A DNA stretch of 64,000 nt from Zonotrichia leucophrys gambelii. Lineage: Eukaryota > Chordata > Aves > Passeriformes > Passerellidae. The DNA is taken from assembly GCF_028769735.1 (NCBI RefSeq), contig NC_088171.1, positions 126,068,533 to 126,132,532 on the forward strand, read 5' to 3'. Below, in pieces: positions 60,616-64,000 of this stretch (its first letter is position 1; every line of letters begins with the position of its first letter). The notes under the pieces were generated by a model. It made no database searches. It was not told the DNA's origin and worked only from the letters and a program-made list of their open reading frames with translations. A program made the translations under genes and the position numbers.

Positions 60616-63600
60616 AATTTTGCAAAACAAAGATCCTGCTTAGTAATCCCTCTTCCAGTTTTCACATCTTGCACTTGATAAGAAAGTTCATAAGACACTT
60701 TCTGAGAAGGTTCATGAACATTCACAAACCTTCATGAGTAAATCAAAGCAAAACAGCTACTGAAAAAATTAGATTTCAAATGCTGATTTAACCTTTCCAA
60801 ATTTTACTTTTTTTGGCCTTTAGAACATCAAAATCATATAACTTCTTCTTTTTTGAGTCTTGCATTCAAAACAATAACATTTAAATGTCTTTCTCTCTTT
60901 CTCTGTGGTATTATTTTGACAGCAAATCTGATCCCTTTAGTGTCAATATTACTACCTTTATCTCAGCAAGAGTTGTCACCAGATTTGTAAAGGAATTTCA
61001 CTTCCAACTCACAGATCATGGCATGAATAATATGAAACACAGCAGACACAAGGCTGACAATTGAAAGCTCTGATAATTATTCCAATTACTGAAGAAAGTG
61101 AACAAAAAAACCCCATCACTTCACTATGATTAGCTATAATTTTGTTGAAATTATATGCATTATAATGACACTTTCAATATAGTGTATGCTTCAGAAGAAT
61201 TTATTCCCTGAGAATCTGTCCCATAATTAACCAGGACAGCATGCATTTCTGCATGAAAGATCTGAGTTTAATTTTAAAACATGCTTTGTATGGGAATAGT
61301 GAGTGTGTTACCATTTGCAGAAAGTGCTTTACTAGGTATTAATAAGAAGACCAGATGGCTTTCAGGCAAGAGTCAATATGATACTACTGCAGCAAGTCTA
61401 CAAGTAATTTAACTCCTCTACAAGTAGTTTTACTCACAGAAACAATTTCAGTAGAAAATTCCCTAAAAGGGCAAGAATTAAGCCAGACTACAACACACAC
61501 TCTTCAGTTTACCTCTATTTCCCACCCTGCAGGAAACTGTAAAACATATAGGAAAACCAAGACCCATCTCTCTTGCCAGCACAAGCAGGAAAGAGTTAGT
61601 GAAGTCAAATACTACAGGCCAAAACACAACTTTCAAAAATGCAGTCTGGTGAGGAGGAGAATGGTTCTTTCTGTTTGCTTACTCCCTTGTAAATCACAGC
61701 CATTGTCTGAAACCTTCATGCCTCTGCCATCCTTTGAGCTCTCTTCCATCAGTTTGTCATGAATCAGAGAAAAATTTATTTTTCTCAGTTACCCCCTTTA
61801 GCCTCTCACAGCATGGTTTAAATAGCCATTTACGTGGAAGCCCGATCAGCATGCCAGAAAAAGGTGTCCAGCTGCATCTGGAGGCATTATGTGACACAGT
61901 AACACTCATGGAGTCTTATTTGCAGCAATGCTTCAGGAAGGGTGCAAATGAAACTTAGCTACAACTTACACTCTTCAATCAAACATCCATAACTGGGCTT
62001 CTGGTTCATTTTGGGAGTTTTTAATATGCTGTTTGACACAGTTCTTCTGTGAATGGCCTAAAATATCAAACATAAGTTCTGTTCTATGGTGTAGCTGTTG
62101 TGTCTGACTGGCTGCTCACTCATTGCAAGTCACATAGCCAATAATACAACCTCATTTCCATGGCCTGGAGGGGTCTTTTGAGGTTTCTGAGTCTCCCTTT
62201 CTATTCATAAATTACACAGGTAAGAGGAAGGACCAGGTTTACAGAAGAGAACTGGAGTGGCTGTCTACCTATGACTCCACTAACAGTGATACTTCTTACT
62301 TTCACTGAATGGCCCCATAAAATTGCAGAGCCTCCTATGAAGCACATCCATCTGCTTCACTCTCATGTTATTTCAGATCTTTTATATCATATTTTCCCTG
62401 AAATTATTGTAGATCCCATTGAGAAGGAGATATAGGAAAAATAAGTCAGCCTTTACTATAAATTGATCTGTGCTGATCACCAATGATTGATCAGAACTCA
62501 TTTGTTCTACTTTGTTTCTCACTTGGTACCTTCATTAGCACAAGACACCTTTTGGGGCAGTAAAAATTCACTTCCAGATGCATTTGACTAAGCTTCTGTT
62601 TCTTATACCTTTGCATCCCAATGAGTTTTGGAAAACAACAGCAATAATTATTTCCTCTTACACTCTAGTTAATTCTTTCTCCATTTCACTTTCAAAAATT
62701 TTTAAAATATTTGAAAATATTATAAAAATAATATAAAATAATATAAAAATATGTTTGCACTAAGGTAATTCAGTTGAATGACCTAAACATACATAAATGT
62801 CTAAAACAAGACAATAACAGCCCATATCACAATGTCCTTTAATTTGCTGCAATAACACGTGGGGTTTTTCTTCTTCTTTCCTGAAATTGGGCTGAAAACC
62901 ATCTCTGAGAATAGCCAAAATTTTGATTTGATTAAGCTACATTTTGACATCTGTTCTTCTCATTAGTGGACATCCATAAAGTCACTGCTACAGGAGTAAG
63001 CTTTCCTTCACCAGGAAGGAAATAAATAAGGTGCTACACTTCAATCTGCTTATTTTCGCCTTGAGACAAAATTAGACCATCTAAGCCTTGGTAAATTTAT
63101 GAAAATAGGGAGGTAGCTTCTTTTTTACTTTCCCAGCAGATCCAAAAGAAAACATTTCAACACTATGGTAAATATGAAGCGGCATTTGGAGAAAGAATAT
63201 TTCTGCCTAATCACAGTAATTCTGAATTAATATTTTAGTAGTCATTTACAGTCTCTACAGTTTCCATTTCAGGCTTTTACCAAAGTAATGTAGAGGCAGA
63301 AAGAAAAACAGATATTAGGGGCAAGAGGGTCCCAGTCAGCCCACACAAAAGCAAAACCACTTTTTTCTCTAAACATACTCTGGTTAATTTCCTACCTAAT
63401 TTTTCACAGGAGACCTGTTCTTCTCCTTGAGGACACAGACCAAGGCCCTTGGCACTCAGGAGAGTGCCTGAATTCATGAGCTCTACAATTTTAGAAGATG
63501 GGGTTGTCACTCAGGTCGTCTTGAGTGCAGAGGATGGACAGCAAATTCAGCAAGGCACCAGCTGGAGGCTCTTGGCCCATTTTTTCCCACAGCCCACAAG

Positions 63601-64000
63601 AATGGTATTAAATATTCAGCTATAAGGTGTGAGGGTTTCACCGTAGTGCTCTGAAAATCTTCTGCTGAACACAGTCCTGGTAAGTGCAGTAAGCCAGAAA
63701 AGGCATCTCCTACAAAAAACCCTAAAACCAAACACCAAAATATTGCCATGCATCTGTTTTAAATCCTGCACATAGAAATTGTCTGTCTTATATTCATATT
63801 AAAGAGATAAGGCATTTTCTTGGCTGTCAAGAGGGAAACGTGCATATATAATACTTTTCTGTTTTATACTTTCACAGTTCTGATGCTTCAGGAAATTATG
63901 CCAGTTATGGAAGGTAAAGGACAAGTAAGGAATCACCAGTGATCTGGGAATTTTACTACCTTGGCCTTTACAAAGACAGAAAGTAAAATAAGTAATTTTT

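Larger units (their letters stand above)
57501..64000. other. Intergenic DNA, no gene recognised
   Basis: No named gene is present. A cysteine-rich open frame lies at 58350-58772, palindromes at 60469-60491 and 60598-60615, AT-rich low complexity at about 62700-62755, and a 36-nt stretch bounded by splice-like signals at 63878-63913. The next gene, if any, lies to the right. Confidence 0.55.

Overview
The window looks like nuclear DNA from a bird. It is AT-rich, intron-rich and gene-sparse. It carries many degraded CR1 LINE fragments with the tail typical of avian genomes (tagaatcat / ggaaggga type) and at least three retroviral LTRs. One LTR (10843-11168) closely resembles an LTR family I recall as abundant in songbirds, so a passerine is possible; the species is not proven. 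No operon, RBS, CRISPR or other prokaryotic feature is present.

The only gene I can identify is the 3' part of RALYL (RALY-like RNA-binding protein, hnRNP C/RALY family) on the + strand. Five exons join in consistent phase: 1579-1626, 5307-5470, 14383-14496, 18825-19003 and a terminal exon with only five sense codons plus a stop (35419-35436). Together they encode about the last 173 residues: the YDYYRDDFYNR segment, the proline/basic linker, the leucine-zipper-like coiled coil, the acidic tail and the C-terminus FLQIK. The RRM-encoding exons lie to the left of the window. The introns are 3.7, 8.9, 4.3 and 16.4 kb and contain most of the unusual structure: a GU-rich tract, a G-quadruplex candidate, a strong hairpin, a possible 45-nt cassette exon and CR1/LTR insertions.

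From about 36 kb to 64 kb the window is apparently intergenic, with possible distal polyadenylation sites of RALYL near 36.4 and 38.5 kb. It holds CR1 fragments (40.4, 43.3-44.3, 51.1, 54.8-55.4, 57.2-57.5 kb), a probable solo LTR at about 41.57-42.14 kb, and a clean 298-bp antisense solo LTR at 50753-51050 flanked by 5-bp duplications. There are also a few unexplained open frames and palindromes. I found no tRNA, rRNA or recognisable snRNA, and no second gene I can name. No wholly new system is evident. The most testable new points are the possible RALYL cassette exon, the four-base tandem splice donor and the intronic hairpin.
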